A DNA stretch of 60,000 bases from Branchiostoma floridae (GCF_000003815.2 NC_049980.1:19947743-20007742), one strand, 5' to 3'; positions 43,001-55,180 are shown, counted from the stretch's first letter. Translations and numbers: made by a program. Notes: generated by a model not told the origin, from the letters alone.

Positions 43001-46000
43001 TTCGATCGTAGACAGCAAATATGCGAGAGAAGAGCGTGACTACAGCGTATGAACAGGTCCTGACCCATCGCGCGGTTCCATTCATGGCCTCGTCTAAATC
43101 CTTTCCTTCCTACTATTACATGATCTTTTCTTAATATTGGGATGTTTGCAGACGAAGTCCGAACTATAGAATTAATCCGTGCTGCTCCCCCGCCACACAG
43201 CCATATAATCATGCCACTCATATGACGTAAGTAGTCTCCTCCAATGACAGCTCTTCTCCGAGCGTGTATATTTTACAAATTGGTAGCGTCAGCCGAGATT
43301 GGTGACGGAAGGTCGTTTATTCTGATCAATTATTGGGACGCGCGCCCTGAATGATCACGAGTGCTGCCGGTCTTCTGATCGTCCTTCAACATCATCCTTG
43401 CATTTCTACAGCACGTTGTGTCATGGAGGTCCTGTGAACGGGGAGGATGTGAGCTAGTACTCCCCTGCATGGCCCCAAAGAGAAGGAGTCGTCCGTATAC
43501 GCTGTTACTCGCAGATCGGCGCACGAAGGGCAGGCGAGCGGCAGGAGACAAGACGACGGCTTGACCCATCTTCCCAAAATGCTGACTACGTACGTACACT
43601 GTTAACATTAGTTCTAACGATTCGAGCGAAAACTAGAAGCCGGCGTCATACAAAACGCCAATATTGACCTCCTTTTGTGTCGTACAGAAAAAAATTCATC
43701 AGGTCAGAAAGGACGGTCAGTGTCAATTCACTGTGCGTTAGCTGAAGATGAAAAAAAATACATGAGAATTCCAAGCGTTAGGCATTATCATGTCGTGGTG
43801 TTGTGTTTTATTTCACCTGACAGAACATCGCAAGAGGCAAACCATGCCACTGTCATCTCGATGTGTTTGTGCGTGTACATCCCATGGGTACGTCAACCTG
43901 TGTTTCAGTCATGTTTTCCAGACCAGTCTGCATTGATATTCACACACGGTTTCTCAAGGTCATAGCTACATACACTACTGTCCCCGAAGGCAAACGCTTC
44001 TTCCTGCCGTTATGCACCTGTCTACGCTAGGGCCTGAGCTATACAGAACCTAGCTTACTTCACATTAGCTACTATGCTAACAACGTTAGCGGTTGGAAAA
44101 TATGGTTTTGTAAACAAGAAAAAGGGCAGACACAAGACATATGAGATATACTCAATACCTGTTACGGACTGTTGTTATTACTACCGGACATTCGCTAATA
44201 TCATAATCCGTACGGAAGAGCGCTCTGATTTCAATATGATAATTTTTGCTTTCCGCATATAGCTCACCAGTCATACTTAGCTGTAGAAGATTAAGTACGT
44301 TTTATCTATTGGATTGTAATTAGATCACCGCACTAGTGAATTCCACATCAGTATGTGGAGCGCTCATCGGCGTGGAAGTTAGCAAATCAGATTCGTCTTG
44401 ATGTTTTTTCAGAATCCTGTAAACCGTCTCATTCTGAGAAAAAGCCACAGAGACTAGCTACGTTCTGTTATCTGTTACATTTCTTCGCCATACTCGTACA
44501 TTGGTTATATGTGTAGAAGATTGGGACATTTGCCAAAGTAGTCTACACACTATAACACTATTTACTAAAGTGCCTTCGTCTGGAAATGTGTGCCATTGTT
44601 CAGTTGCATCCATTCAATAGAAAGATCCCATGTACAGTATATAACTCCCCAGATACTACATATAAAGTACACCTTGATTGACAAGGTTTTTTAAAGTCTA
44701 AGTTCCCCACATCGTGAGATTTCATCTTCAGTAACGCCATAAGTGCTACCGGCCCTTCTTTGACCGCTAATGAAGTGTTAACAAACTAGTTTGTGTGGAA
44801 TTGCATGTTTCTTGAATATTTCATGATTCTTCTTTATCGTTTGGTCGCTCTTTATGAGGCAAACATTATGTGACTTAGGTCCTTCCAACGAGACTTTGCA
44901 ACATCTATTCTGGGGCTGTTTGGCTTAGGGTGAAGATTTAACCGCGATATACAAGCTCCAACTCGATTGCTGCGTAACCGAACAACGAAATATACGAGGG
45001 TTCGCGAAATGATCAAGTAACGTGTCGAGGATTTAATAGAACATACAGGACAACCCGCTTGCGGCCCCGCTAGCTGTATTATAACCAAAGCCAAGGGTGT
45101 CACACTGATGATTTGAAGAAACAGTGTGCGCACAAATGTTTATAGACAAGCGGGAGCGCATCGCACCTCCTTGTTGCGACGCTTCTCTTCCGATTGTGAT
45201 GTAACGAGACTCCGGGGAGACAGCTCTGGGCCATCGCGAGCGCCAAGGAAGACATGAGCCACAGGTCTGAGAAATGGAAAAATCGATACGTTCACCCTGG
45301 CGCGAGATGTCTTCTAACTAAGGCTCATCTTTTAATATGCAACCGGAAAGGGTCAGTGGCCCAACAATGGCTACAAAGGGACAACCATAAAGCAGATAGA
45401 CGCGTCATAACACGGCCGAGAAGGCAAGCAAGGATGGCGTTTCTGATCTCTTTATCAATATCTGATACTTTGAATTGTACCAAAACTCATTTCGTGAGTA
45501 ACATACTGAGTATTTAGTACCATAGCCTACATAGCGTATTTTAGAAGAGAATATTGTCCCGTTTTTATGGCCCATTTCCCTTTTACGTGCCTATAAAAAG
45601 ACTACATGTATGAGAAAAGAAGCCAGTCGCGCAATAGGGATCTTTATCAACGTCTGCCTGAAGACTAGAGTACCACTGATAACACTACTCATTCCCTGTC
45701 GCGCGCCGCTGGGTAGCCCGAGGACCTTAGCCTCATTCGCAGGCTCTATGATTCGGGCCGTTTCCTGTTGGCATATCAGCTCTCCTGTTTCCTGTCGCCA
45801 GACCTCGTAGACTGGAAGCCCAGTGTAATAGAAACTGAATGCACTAGAACTAATATTCCATCAGAAGAGCCCCCTTAGGAGGCTAAAGGGCATGGTGATT
45901 GGGCAACAGTTGCAGTTTATTGGGAGAAGATTCCTCATAACGAAACATGATACATGTACATCGTCTTTGTGGTCCACCAAACGACGTCAAAGATGTTTAA

Positions 46001-46440
46001 GAGACGCTCATTTTTCTACGTCCTACCAATGACACATAGCTTAAGATTTTATGAACGATACAGCAAGAATTATAGAACTTGATAATGAAGGAAACCGGTT
46101 CTACATGTATATCGCAAGTAGTAACGACACACGCAGCATTTTTGAATATGGAGAACTTTTGACCTAATCTGCCTAAAAGGGGGACATCTCTGCATCATTT
46201 CAGTAGCTGTAAACATGATTTCCTGTGTCATGATGATACCGCCATCCGTATCCATTACCAGTAATTAGAAATCAGCCTAGTCACGGAAGAGTCATGGGAA
46301 TCTAAATGGAACTATGGTGATTGTGTGCTTTCCATCGATCCAGTCTAGTTTAGCGGCTATCACTTTATGTGTGTGTGTTTATGTGTTGCTACAACGTCAT
46401 GGGTTACGGGTGAAAAACAATCGATATATGAGTGCTGTGT
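40013..46440. other. Intergenic region between ATP8B and HCN, no gene recognised
   Basis: About 6.4 kb. ORFs of 60-96 codons on both strands (for example 40925-41164, 42225-42428, 43675-43965, 45254-45517) lack recognisable domains and splice context. CpG content rises from about 42.9 kb onward. The one distinctive site is the palindromic CRE at 42123-42136. Confidence 0.5.
42123..42136. promoter_or_regulatory. Palindromic cAMP response element (TGACGTCA)
   Basis: A perfect 14-bp palindrome ACGTGACGTCACGT with the full CRE octamer at 42126-42133. A TATA-like GTATATAAG (42196-42204) lies about 65 bases downstream, which could make a small promoter, but no gene is recognised after it. Confidence 0.35.
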
Positions 46441-46610
46441 TATAAATGTTAGCATCAGTATTCTGGGTAGCCTGTCGGTTTTAATGCGCCGGCGCCATGC
46501 ACACCCTGGAGGTTAGTAGCGCCCGGCTCTTATTGGAGGAGCTTCAACCCTCCGCTGGGCATCGCACCGATCTGACAGATCGCTTCTCAGAGATGGTAGC
46601 AGATCTCTAG
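46441..46610 (+). promoter_or_regulatory. HCN: Candidate HCN promoter and 5' leader with a 37-codon upstream ORF
   Basis: TATAAAT at 46441-46447 is followed by a CpG-rich stretch containing GCGCCGGCGC. A short ORF begins at ATG 46497 (MHTLEVSSARLLLEELQPSA...) and stops at TAG 46608-46610, 76 bases before the HCN start. If transcription begins about 30 bases after the TATA, this is an upstream ORF in the leader. The start site itself is inferred. Confidence 0.3.
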
Positions 46611-46686
46611 CGGCTGACAGAATGTTGTGTCTGTGTTATACGTGTGTGGCAGGAGGCCTGGGATTTTCTTTGTTCAACTCCGTTTC

Positions 46687-46760
46687 ATGATGAAGAATAT
46701 AGAGATGGGGACCGACCCAAAACTACCGACGGTGTGCGAAATCTGTGAAGATCTCGACTG
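46687..46760 (+). CDS. HCN: HCN exon 1 (start codon; residues 1-24)
   Basis: Encodes MMKNIEMGTDPKLPTVCEIC then EDLD and two bases of a Trp codon, with donor GTATGT at 46761. Its phase fits exon 2 exactly. N-termini of HCN channels are not conserved, so this exon is supported by frame and splice signals rather than homology. Confidence 0.65.
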
Positions 46761-49700
46761 GTATGTAACGCTGATGTCGGTAGACAGTGACGGCGATGGA
46801 TATTGATATGTTGGTGTTTTTTTTCTCTTTTCAAAAATGGAGCAGAAATTATGATGTGCTGAATTGAATCTGTTAATGTAATGACTTGTAGGTACACTGT
46901 ACAGGTATCTACAATAGTGTATGATATGTGTTGTATCCATTATTTAAATACTACTAAATATTTCCGAGGGTTTCTTGTTCAGTGGGTTTTTAAGGTCGAA
47001 TTCACGACATTACCTGAGCCGCCCTCTGTGCGGATACTGGTACTGAGATTTGCAAAATGCTATTCAGCCAAGATTTGTGAACTGTTGCTGCACACATTCG
47101 GAACAAACATATGAATCTGTGGTAGCATCGACAGAATGTACGGTTAGCTTGTTCTGCACCTTAGCGCTGAAAGATAACCGGTGCTGCTGACTAACCAGCT
47201 ACCCTCGGCTGGATACACCTCTCCAGGTCATGTACTGACAAGTGTTTTGTCTGCTTCTTCCAGGCGCGCCACAGAACTGACTCCGGTCCCTATCGGCGGT
47301 GGAGGGAGAATGAAGAACACCCTCGCTGAGCCTGTAGAAATCAAGGTAGTTATTGATAGCGGCACCCCTCAGAGCCCCAGGGAGCCCATACAAGTGGAAG
47401 CTCCTGTAGAGCAGCAACCTGTGGTGCAGCTACCCGACAAGCACGCCGAGCCTCCCGGAGTGAAACCGCGGAAGGACCCGAAACGGCCGTCAAAACTGAA
47501 GGTACCGACGAAGCAGGAGATGAAACAGGAAAACCTCATAAATGGCTCAATGGCAAAGATGCAACAAGAGACGAAATCGGCTCCTGCTACACCTATGGTC
47601 ACGCCATTCCGTACGCGGCAGAATGCGAAGATCTCCCGCACGAGTATGGGCAAGCCTGATATTCCTCGGTCCCTGGGATATAGAATCAGGAAGAGGTTCC
47701 TTTCACTGTTCTATCCAGCTGACACCAGACTTTCGTTGAAACTTTTTGGGAGCAAGAAAGCACTGGAGAAGGAAAGAGAGAGGCTGCTGGAATCGGGTGT
47801 TTGGATCATACACCCTTACAGTCACTTCAGGTAGGTCTATATCTTCACTTTCTGAAGTAGGACTCTTGAGTTGAGTGGAGAAGTTAATACTGTCAAGGGC
47901 TACCTTCTTTTAAGGAGGCTGGTTACAGAAGGTATCAGTAGCTGCGCATTATTTGCTTATATAGCTTTATAGTGCAGTATGCGCCGGGAGAGATATCAAA
48001 CGACTGTCCAAACGACTTTGAATTTTTCACCGGCGTCCCTTCTGGGGGTTTGAATCACAAAGAAGACTTTGAGACTAGGTAATTACAAGAAAACTTTGAG
48101 GCTTTTACTTTTATGTTGTCGTAAGCGGGCTGCTTTTATGGCTTTTCCCATTCATTAATTTATTCATTACTTTACCAGGTGCCCAAATCGCTACAAATGC
48201 AGTTTTCAGGGGGCACTCTGGCCGAACAGGAATCAATGTAACATGATTATACAAAGAGCCAGCTGAAATTGTGTCTGATAAGAAAATTATACATATGACT
48301 TTTTTGAAAAATAATGACTGGGATTTCTAAGACAAACAAGCAAGAAAGCTGTAGAATCTTGTGCGTCATACTTTTATTGTCCCATGTATAAGGCATGTTA
48401 ATTGAATCATTATAAATCAAATCAGTGTTGCTTTGGATATTGGAGAGGGGCTTTTTGTCTTCCTCTGCTTTCAAAAATCAGCCAAGCTAGATATTGCCCG
48501 CACAGTATTCAAAAGTCTCTTGTTACAATTACGTCAATCACTGTCCTTGTCACCTGCGTGTATCCTATGTGTCTAACGCTACTTTACCTTTATCCACGGG
48601 GTAACCTATATCCGTTGTTTTTAAAAACAGGCCATTTAGGAATAGCGTCAACAACGTTGGTTTCAAATTGCAATATTTGGAAAATACACATTGTATATTG
48701 CAATTTGAAACCTCTGTCGTTGACTTGCTATTCCCAAATAGCCTGGTTTTAAAAACAACGGATATAGATTACCTCGCGGATAAAGGTTTCACGTGTTCAC
48801 CTACTTGCAATTAACCTTCGGACATGAATTTGACAAATGAAAATTGTAAATTGAAGTCCACAGCCGAACCATTACAGCCTACATGTGATAGATGATAAAA
48901 TCCGGTCTAATCTGGTCTGAGTGAAAACACGCAGACTTCCACAGTGTAACTCATGAGCATAATAAGCACTTGTAAGGAGAGTACGTACCCGAGGGTATAA
49001 TAACCGTGCGACAAAACATGTGAACGGTGTCTTATAACACGAAAAGTGTCCAACTGTAGATCTAGGCAAATTGAAAGGAAATATTTTCTCAGTAGGTGTC
49101 AGCTTACAAGACTGACTGCAATCTCCGAACACTTCCACGACTGCAGAGGCAATGTCAGCAAGAGCTGGTTACGTGTACAAAAATCCTTAACGGTCATGGG
49201 TTAATTTACGTCCGTGTTTGTGTTGGCGTGGCGTACCCATCAAGGGCGCTACTGGGTAAAATTTCCACCATCACGGACAATATGTCCCGGGATGAAAATA
49301 AATTTGAAACACACCTTGTATATTTCCCTACCAATAAGTGCGCATATCAAGACTTGCAAACGAGACCCAAACATATTCAGTTGTCTATCAGGAGCAAAGG
49401 TTCTCGTTCTTTCAATTTTTCGCGGCACGAAAAATGATTTTGTCGTCAGGGACTTAACCCAGCGTTACGCATATGGCCTTAGGAACATATGAAATTCATC
49501 AGTGTGGATTGTGACGACAGCCTAAACGCCGAGGATAAATTAAGTGCAGATATATAGGTATGTAGATTAATCATCATGTATGTACCTTCAAGCGTGTATT
49601 AATGTAAACATTTCCGTTGTAGACTGGCGCGGTCCGTGCCTTTTGTAAGATTTACATGAGAATCTTTTCATTTCCTCGCACGAATCCTTGTATTTTGGGT

Positions 49701-52700
49701 AATCCAAAAGTCAATACAACAGAAAATCCCCATAAATCTGATCCATATGCCTGATCACTGGCTATGGGTCGAGAGGATGAGCTGTAATGGGGTGGGGGTT
49801 GTCACGCCAGACGGGCATGTACATGATGTGAAAACTGGCCCATTCAACTGTGAAGGGTTTTCGTGCCGGAAATGTTAGTAATGGCCAGCAGACCTGTACG
49901 ATAGATAGCTTGCACTGCTAACATCACATTGGAAATAACGAATTTGCAACGTTCAAACCCACTCAATGTTGATCTGCAGCTCGGCAAAGGGTAACGGTAC
50001 ATAATTCCACAAGAGATATTCTTCCTACTGAGATCATCGAATCAACTTATTATAGACAATATGGGACGTTTCATTTTCAACAGTTTTCAAAGAAGAAGTC
50101 AAAGCCCGCAATAGTAAAGTAGGTATAAAACCCCATTCTGTACACTGTGTACATTCAATCACTTAATTTTGATAGTATGTTAGAATTTAGATTATTCACT
50201 TGCCCACATTCAATCACGTCATGTTAGTATTTAATTTTGTTTACTTGCAATTTGCCCCATAGGCATGGATTTGAATAAAACCTGTGACCTATGAATCTAT
50301 GATATGATCCTTATGCACTAAAATGAGTTGTGCGTGTAGAATCATAACTGAAATAACAAGATATATACACACACTGACGTCACACCACTCACCCGTAGTT
50401 GTCCTACAAAATGTCATCAAATTTCAATCTGCATATTCATGAAACCCCTCCAGAGAGAACATTTGCTTATTTTGGACGTAGTTTTACTCATAATGTGCAT
50501 TCAATGCTGTTCTATACGACTCGTTATTGCACACGGTTGTTTTATCTTATGTCGTTACTATGTACAAGGACACTGCGGACCAAACGTGGCTCTTGTTGGC
50601 AAGTGAAGGACAGAAGAGACGAGCAGCCGCCGTTCAGAGGATGGCCCCTGGGGGCAAAGCGATAGCGTGTCACTCATAGTAATGTCGACACTTTTGAAGA
50701 GGAACTAAAAGGAAATGGAAGCACTGTAAAATGGAAGCACTCGCACAACACGTCACAGACACATGTGAAGAGGGCTATCGATGTGTTAACGTCCCTTCTT
50801 ATATTGGCTGATAGCCAGAGGAAAGCGCCAGGCACCTCGTTGTTTCAAGTGTGTAGGTGGGAGAGGTGGAGAAGTTTAACACCCGAGGCTCTTGCATACG
50901 TGGGCCAGGCGGCTCAACGCCCCATCCGCAAGGATCGATGTAATTTTCCTGCGATAATTAACAATACAAAACTTTGGAAGTGACCTGATCTGTTCGGCTC
51001 CTTAGTGATCTCACTCAACTCGAGATGCAACAACTTACAGAAGAAGCTCAATTGGCACAAAAAACAACTAATTTTTGTGACTTTCGTACGGTCAACTGCT
51101 AACTATGAAATAGATATACAAAACAAATATGACATCCGTAATATCCGTAATATGTTACAAACAGGTATGGCTAATCGTGGGTTTCAACATCATTCCTAAT
51201 AACAAGGCAATCTTTTATGTATTTATCTATCATTGCATTGTGAGACTTTGAGACGTAGGTGCATATGCATTTTCCAATGAGCATTACCGAAGGGCACACC
51301 ACTAATCTCCCTGGACCTCTTGACAAACAACACCTTATAACAGCAGCAACAACAACAACAACAAAAACAAAAACAATAGCATACAATAGCACGTGTGAGA
51401 GTCATTTCTAATTATATTCAAATCTGCCAAATAAAAAGACATCGAGACAATAGTAATTGAACAACATCAACATACTCCCATACATGTAAAAATGTCAAAT
51501 TATCATGTATACCATGTTATTAACTATGTAAATAGGTCATTCCCTCGCCTGTCTAACCTATTAAATATGGCGATGTTACGGCAATGTATTTTTGATTATA
51601 TATTAAACGCTTGTCAGCGATACATAGTAACCGCTACCACTAAACCCTCGGGTATACCCCAGAAGGACAGGTGAATAGCGTAATGACTGGAGCTCAGCCA
51701 GTTAACACGGTGTCAAGAGCTGTCCCCTCACTTATTAGCCATTAACTCAATCAATGTCCTGGATCCAGTAGCAACATGCTGTATTTTGTACATTGAACAT
51801 TGGACATTGGAGCTTTTCTCAAGAGGAAATTATCGGTCGTACGGTCGGATACTAGCTTTAATGGGCTCTATGACCCTGTTTGAAATGGTCCCATAACAGA
51901 CGGTGGAATAATCAATATTTTCCCCCGGAACAGACAGTATATCATCACCGTCTCTACACACAATAGGCATGTTAGTTCCAAAATGAATATAGGGCAACAT
52001 GGTCGATACTGATTATTACGCCATGTCAAATCTGTTATTTCTAAGCGCTTTGTTAATCAAAGATGACCTACAGACTGTGGAAACTTTAGGGGGTGTAATA
52101 TAGTAACGCCCACCTTTCTATGTCTATACTTGCAGTTAAGCTTAATAAGCTAAGGGCACAACGTTAACCCGCCGTACGTACAACTTGGCTTCATTATGAA
52201 ATCTAAGTGGTTATGAAGGTTCAACAAATGACTGAAAACATATAGTATTGTATTCGGAACAATGGATCCTTCATTTTTGTTCTTTCACATCTTCTTCTTT
52301 GACATTGGAATTGACCTTGCCATTCTATGACCTGAGTAGACGTTTAACGATATTTTGTTTTGCATTCTACGGCATATCTTTGCTCATTTTGCAGTTGCTT
52401 TGTACGATCTAGTTGAAAACTTTTTCTTATTTTTGGAAACGGCCGAAAATTGATGTGCTCGTGGATGTCATCCATATAAATCAAATCAGCATGAATGCTG
52501 CATACGTGCGCCACATGCACGATTTGCGGGCGCAGGATGAATGTGACCAGACCCTTCGGTGCACTGGAAATATGAAATATCGTGCCACCTCAAACCAAGG
52601 AGCTTTTTGATAAAGCTTCTTGCTCAACTCAATACCTAGCTATACGTATACGACGCTGGTATACGACGCTGAAATATTAGTTGTGACCTTGAATACCGGC

Positions 52701-54223
52701 AATATTTTTTAATTAGTGATTCTATCTCTAGAGACACGGAAGTAACTTTGTTTGGTGACTGTTAATGCTGGCATACTGGTAATGTCCGCCACACGGACCA
52801 CTTTGTTCGTATTTCCTGTTGTAACCATTGTTTCAAGAATCTATGACCATCTCAGCATCCATTCCACTGGAAGGAAATATAGCAGGGAAGAACAACGTAT
52901 ACCACTTGTCGATCAAACCTCCATTACCTCGTGAAACTCAATCCTCCAATCCATCTTTTCAGGCGAAAGTTTTGGATATGACGTTGCGAGGTATTTTGCT
53001 TACGGGGCATTTGCTGAAGGAAGTACGTGCCGATCAAAACAAATTGTCTCCGACATATAGGATTGATAATCAATATCCAACCAGGATAAATGGTACATTT
53101 AATAAAAGAAGAATAGAAGAGTGGTAGATGGCAAACAAAGGGGGGAAATTATCCGTTATACACAAAATCAATATGCTCCGTGTCTAACTTGTACGTTCTG
53201 TTGGTAAATGCTACTTGCATGCAAGCGTAATGGCATGGATGCGACCTTGGGGAATGTTTTTACGTACTAGTCATTTTTCATCGCCGTGGTTCTAATTAGT
53301 GTTGCGGTTCTGTAACGTAGTAATGTCTACCTGTTTTGCATGCATATCCATCAATGTTGTAACGCTTTTAGAATATGCGTATCATATTTAGGTCGTAGCA
53401 AGGGTGAAACAGGGAGTCCAACTGATTAAAGGAAGTTTTGGCTTTTCCCACTGTGTTAATTTCTAACACAGTGGGAAAATAGGATTGTAAACTGCACAGC
53501 ACGGGTTATTCCCAAGGCATGAGAAACCCCAACGCTTCTCTGACGTCACCTATGTCGACCTAATTCGTGCCTCGGTGAGCAGTGGAATAGAAGTCGCAGG
53601 AGGTTTGTGGCGTCCCCCGTCTCTACTAAATCTCTATCAACTTTCTCAATTGGTGAACCACTACTCAACTTATGATCAACTTAAGTCCCATCCTGTCATT
53701 GTGTTGGGATCTACGGTTAAAGCCTGGGTCAGAATGCAATCTATATACACAGATCACAGATGAACTTTCAAGCTACTCAAGGTTTTTGTTTGTTTACAGG
53801 TTTGTGTGGGACTTCATCATGCTGCTACTCCTAACAGCGAATCTGGTCATACTCCCCATCATCATATCCTTCTTCAACGCAGAGATGCAGACGCGGTGGA
53901 TAATCGTCAACTGCCTGTCAGACGCCTTCTTCCTCATAGACATTGTCCTGAACTTCAGAACCGGCATCGTGCTACAGGACATGGCGGACGTCGTGTTGGA
54001 CCCGAAACAAATCAGAAAACGATACTTCAAGAGTTGGTTCGTGGTCGATCTCCTATCCTCTATTCCGTTAGATTTTATTTTCTTGATCATCAACGAAGGC
54101 ATACAGCCCGATCTGTACAAACTGTCGCGTTCCCTCCGCATCCTGAAGCTGGCCAAGATCCTGAGCCTGTTAAAGCTGCTGCGGCTGTCCCGACTGGTCC
54201 GATACGTGCGCCAGTGGGAGGAG
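46687..54223 (+). CDS. HCN: HCN channel (hyperpolarization-activated, cyclic nucleotide-gated), 5' part: exons 1-3, residues 1-355
   Basis: HCN channels carry the pacemaker cation current; they open on hyperpolarization and are facilitated by cAMP. Exons 46687-46760, 47264-47830 and 53800-54223 join in frame to 355 residues. Residues 1 to about 155 are a disordered, Pro/Lys/Gln-rich N-terminus. The HCN domain runs to 214 and ends SGVWIIHPYSHFR. S1 is about 219-239, S2 about 247-266, S3 about 293-312. S4 (about 320-352) has basic residues at every third position (R324, R327, K330, K333, K339, R342, R345, R348, R351) broken by Ser336, the pattern of HCN channels. The pore (GYG), S6, C-linker and cAMP-binding domain are absent from the window. 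The start ATG is the first after an in-frame TGA (46615-46617). Confidence 0.92.
47264..47830 (+). CDS. HCN: HCN exon 2 (residues 25-213, N-terminus and HCN domain)
   Basis: Acceptor CTGCTTCTTCCAG before 47264 has a strong pyrimidine tract and a possible branch site upstream. Encodes a low-complexity basic region, then RIRKRFLSLFYPADTRLSLK, LFGSKKALEKERERL and WIIHPYSHF, the HCN domain. A longer ORF beginning at ATG 47181 reads through the intron end and is not the likely start. Donor GTAGGT at 47831. Confidence 0.93.
48587..48786. mobile_element. Fold-back (palindromic) MITE, about 200 bp
   Basis: Nearly the whole element is an inverted repeat. The left half begins CCTTTATCCACGGGGTAAC and runs through ATATCCGTTGTTTTTAAAAA to CAAATTGCAATAT; the right half is its imperfect complement, ending GCGGATAAAGG. 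Arms are about 90 bp with a short centre near 48685. No ORF and no confident target duplication. Confidence 0.8.
50375..50382. promoter_or_regulatory. CRE palindrome TGACGTCA in HCN intron 2
   Basis: Perfect octamer within CACTGACGTCACACC. Binding by CREB/ATF factors is possible but untested. Confidence 0.3.
51341..51376. repeat. (CAA)n microsatellite
   Basis: A CAG/CAA run grading into AAAAAC repeats, in HCN intron 2. Confidence 0.85.
53443..53479. repeat. Perfect 16-bp hairpin upstream of HCN exon 3
   Basis: TTTTCCCACTGTGTTA (53443-53458), five-base loop ATTTC, then the exact complement (53464-53479). It lies 320 bases before exon 3. Too short for a typical microRNA precursor. Confidence 0.8.
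53541..53548. promoter_or_regulatory. CRE palindrome TGACGTCA upstream of HCN exon 3
   Basis: Perfect octamer in CTCTGACGTCACCTATG, 252 bases before exon 3. Confidence 0.3.
53800..54223 (+). CDS. HCN: HCN exon 3 (residues 214-355, S1-S4)
   Basis: Encodes the voltage sensor from FVWDFIMLLLLTANLVILP (S1) through NFRTGIV, SWFVVDLLSSIPLDFIFLI (S3) and the S4 RILKLAKILSLLKLLRLSRL to RYVRQWEE. Acceptor TTTACAG, donor GTAAGT. Exon extent matches the S1-S4 exon known in other animal HCN genes, as I recall it. Confidence 0.96.
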
Positions 54224-54331
54224 GTAAGTTTCATTGGTTATAGACTTTCATTTGGCTTTTTGGGTAGATAAAAGAGCCGAAGATTGTTTCAGCAATTGCA
54301 AGAGAAGTAAGAGGAAAATGAAAAACCAAAA

Positions 54332-54339
54332 TGACGTCA
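54332..54339. promoter_or_regulatory. CRE palindrome TGACGTCA downstream of HCN exon 3
   Basis: Perfect octamer in AAATGACGTCATCCGG, 109 bases after the end of exon 3. Confidence 0.3.
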
Positions 54340-55147
54340 TCCGGTCCAAATTTGGATAGATTACCTTCTTTATCACTTTTGTAAATATATTATGTTGTAG
54401 TGTCAGAATACAGATTGTTAACCACAGAATGTTAGCGACCTTTAAGCATTAACACAACTGAAAATATCTAAGAGAAAACAAAAATAAAAGCGGCCAAAAT
54501 GTAATATTACAGTACATTATATTGATAGCATGCATGCACTGTTCATAGACACGGATAAAAACGCCTTGCTTACAACTTTTCTGGTATCATTCGTCATCCA
54601 ATGCCAATGAAGAATATCATGTATAATATCGTGAGTGTTTGGGTATAATAATATTCATATTCCAATTAGCAAGATCAGCATTTGATACTTGGACATTCGC
54701 GCAGCGCACTTTGGTTCAATACCTTCAAACCCACAGGTATGTATGCATTATAAAGATAAATTGGCTTGAAGGTTTAGAGACCAAAAGAGACGTTGGTCGT
54801 AGCATGAGAAAGTGCTGCTTGATTATACAAATTTGGGTCATGAAATACACAATCTAAAATATGAAATATCTGATAAAAGGAACATAAAGTACACACGTGA
54901 AAGAATAAATAAACATTATAAAACATCATATCGCTATTACAACGTGGTAGGAATTTTTCTTAATTCAAAATTGAGCTACACAAGTGTCATTTGCTTAATT
55001 TTATTAACGTTTGTAAATCATCAAGTAGTTTACCAAGCATTGTCTGGAAAAAAATTTGTCTGGAAAACAAATTGCCAAATTGAGACTTATAGTAAGAAAG
55101 ATAGATGACTGCTTATAGGTAATGTTCAATGAAAAATGCGCACTACC

Positions 55148-55180
55148 GGGGTTTTAGAACCGCAGACCACTGAGCTATGG
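55148..55180 (-). mobile_element. Degenerate tRNA-like / SINE-head fragment
   Basis: On the minus strand, an A-box-like TAGCTCAGTGG (55167-55177) is followed by a B-box-like GGTTCTAAAACC (55150-55161), only 5 bases apart. The normal 30-40-base gap is missing, so this is at best a deleted tRNA-derived repeat. Confidence 0.3.

Larger units (their letters stand above)
47831..53799 (+). other. HCN: HCN intron 2, about 6 kb
   Basis: GT-AG intron of 5,969 bp between the HCN-domain exon and the voltage-sensor exon. It contains a fold-back element (48587-48786), an AAC microsatellite (51341-51376), CRE palindromes at 50375 and 53541 and a perfect hairpin at 53443-53479. No nested gene was recognised. 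Confidence 0.85.

Noticed and set aside
47181-47263. ATG at 47181 as the HCN start codon
   Set aside because: A strong 3' splice site (TCTGCTTCTTCCAG) ends at 47263, and an upstream exon with a good donor joins in exactly the right phase. The 28 residues before it look intronic. I cannot fully exclude an alternative promoter.
53806-54243. 145-codon ORF in another frame and a minus-strand 146-codon ORF
   Set aside because: Both are shadows of HCN exon 3, whose own frame matches the channel family from end to end.
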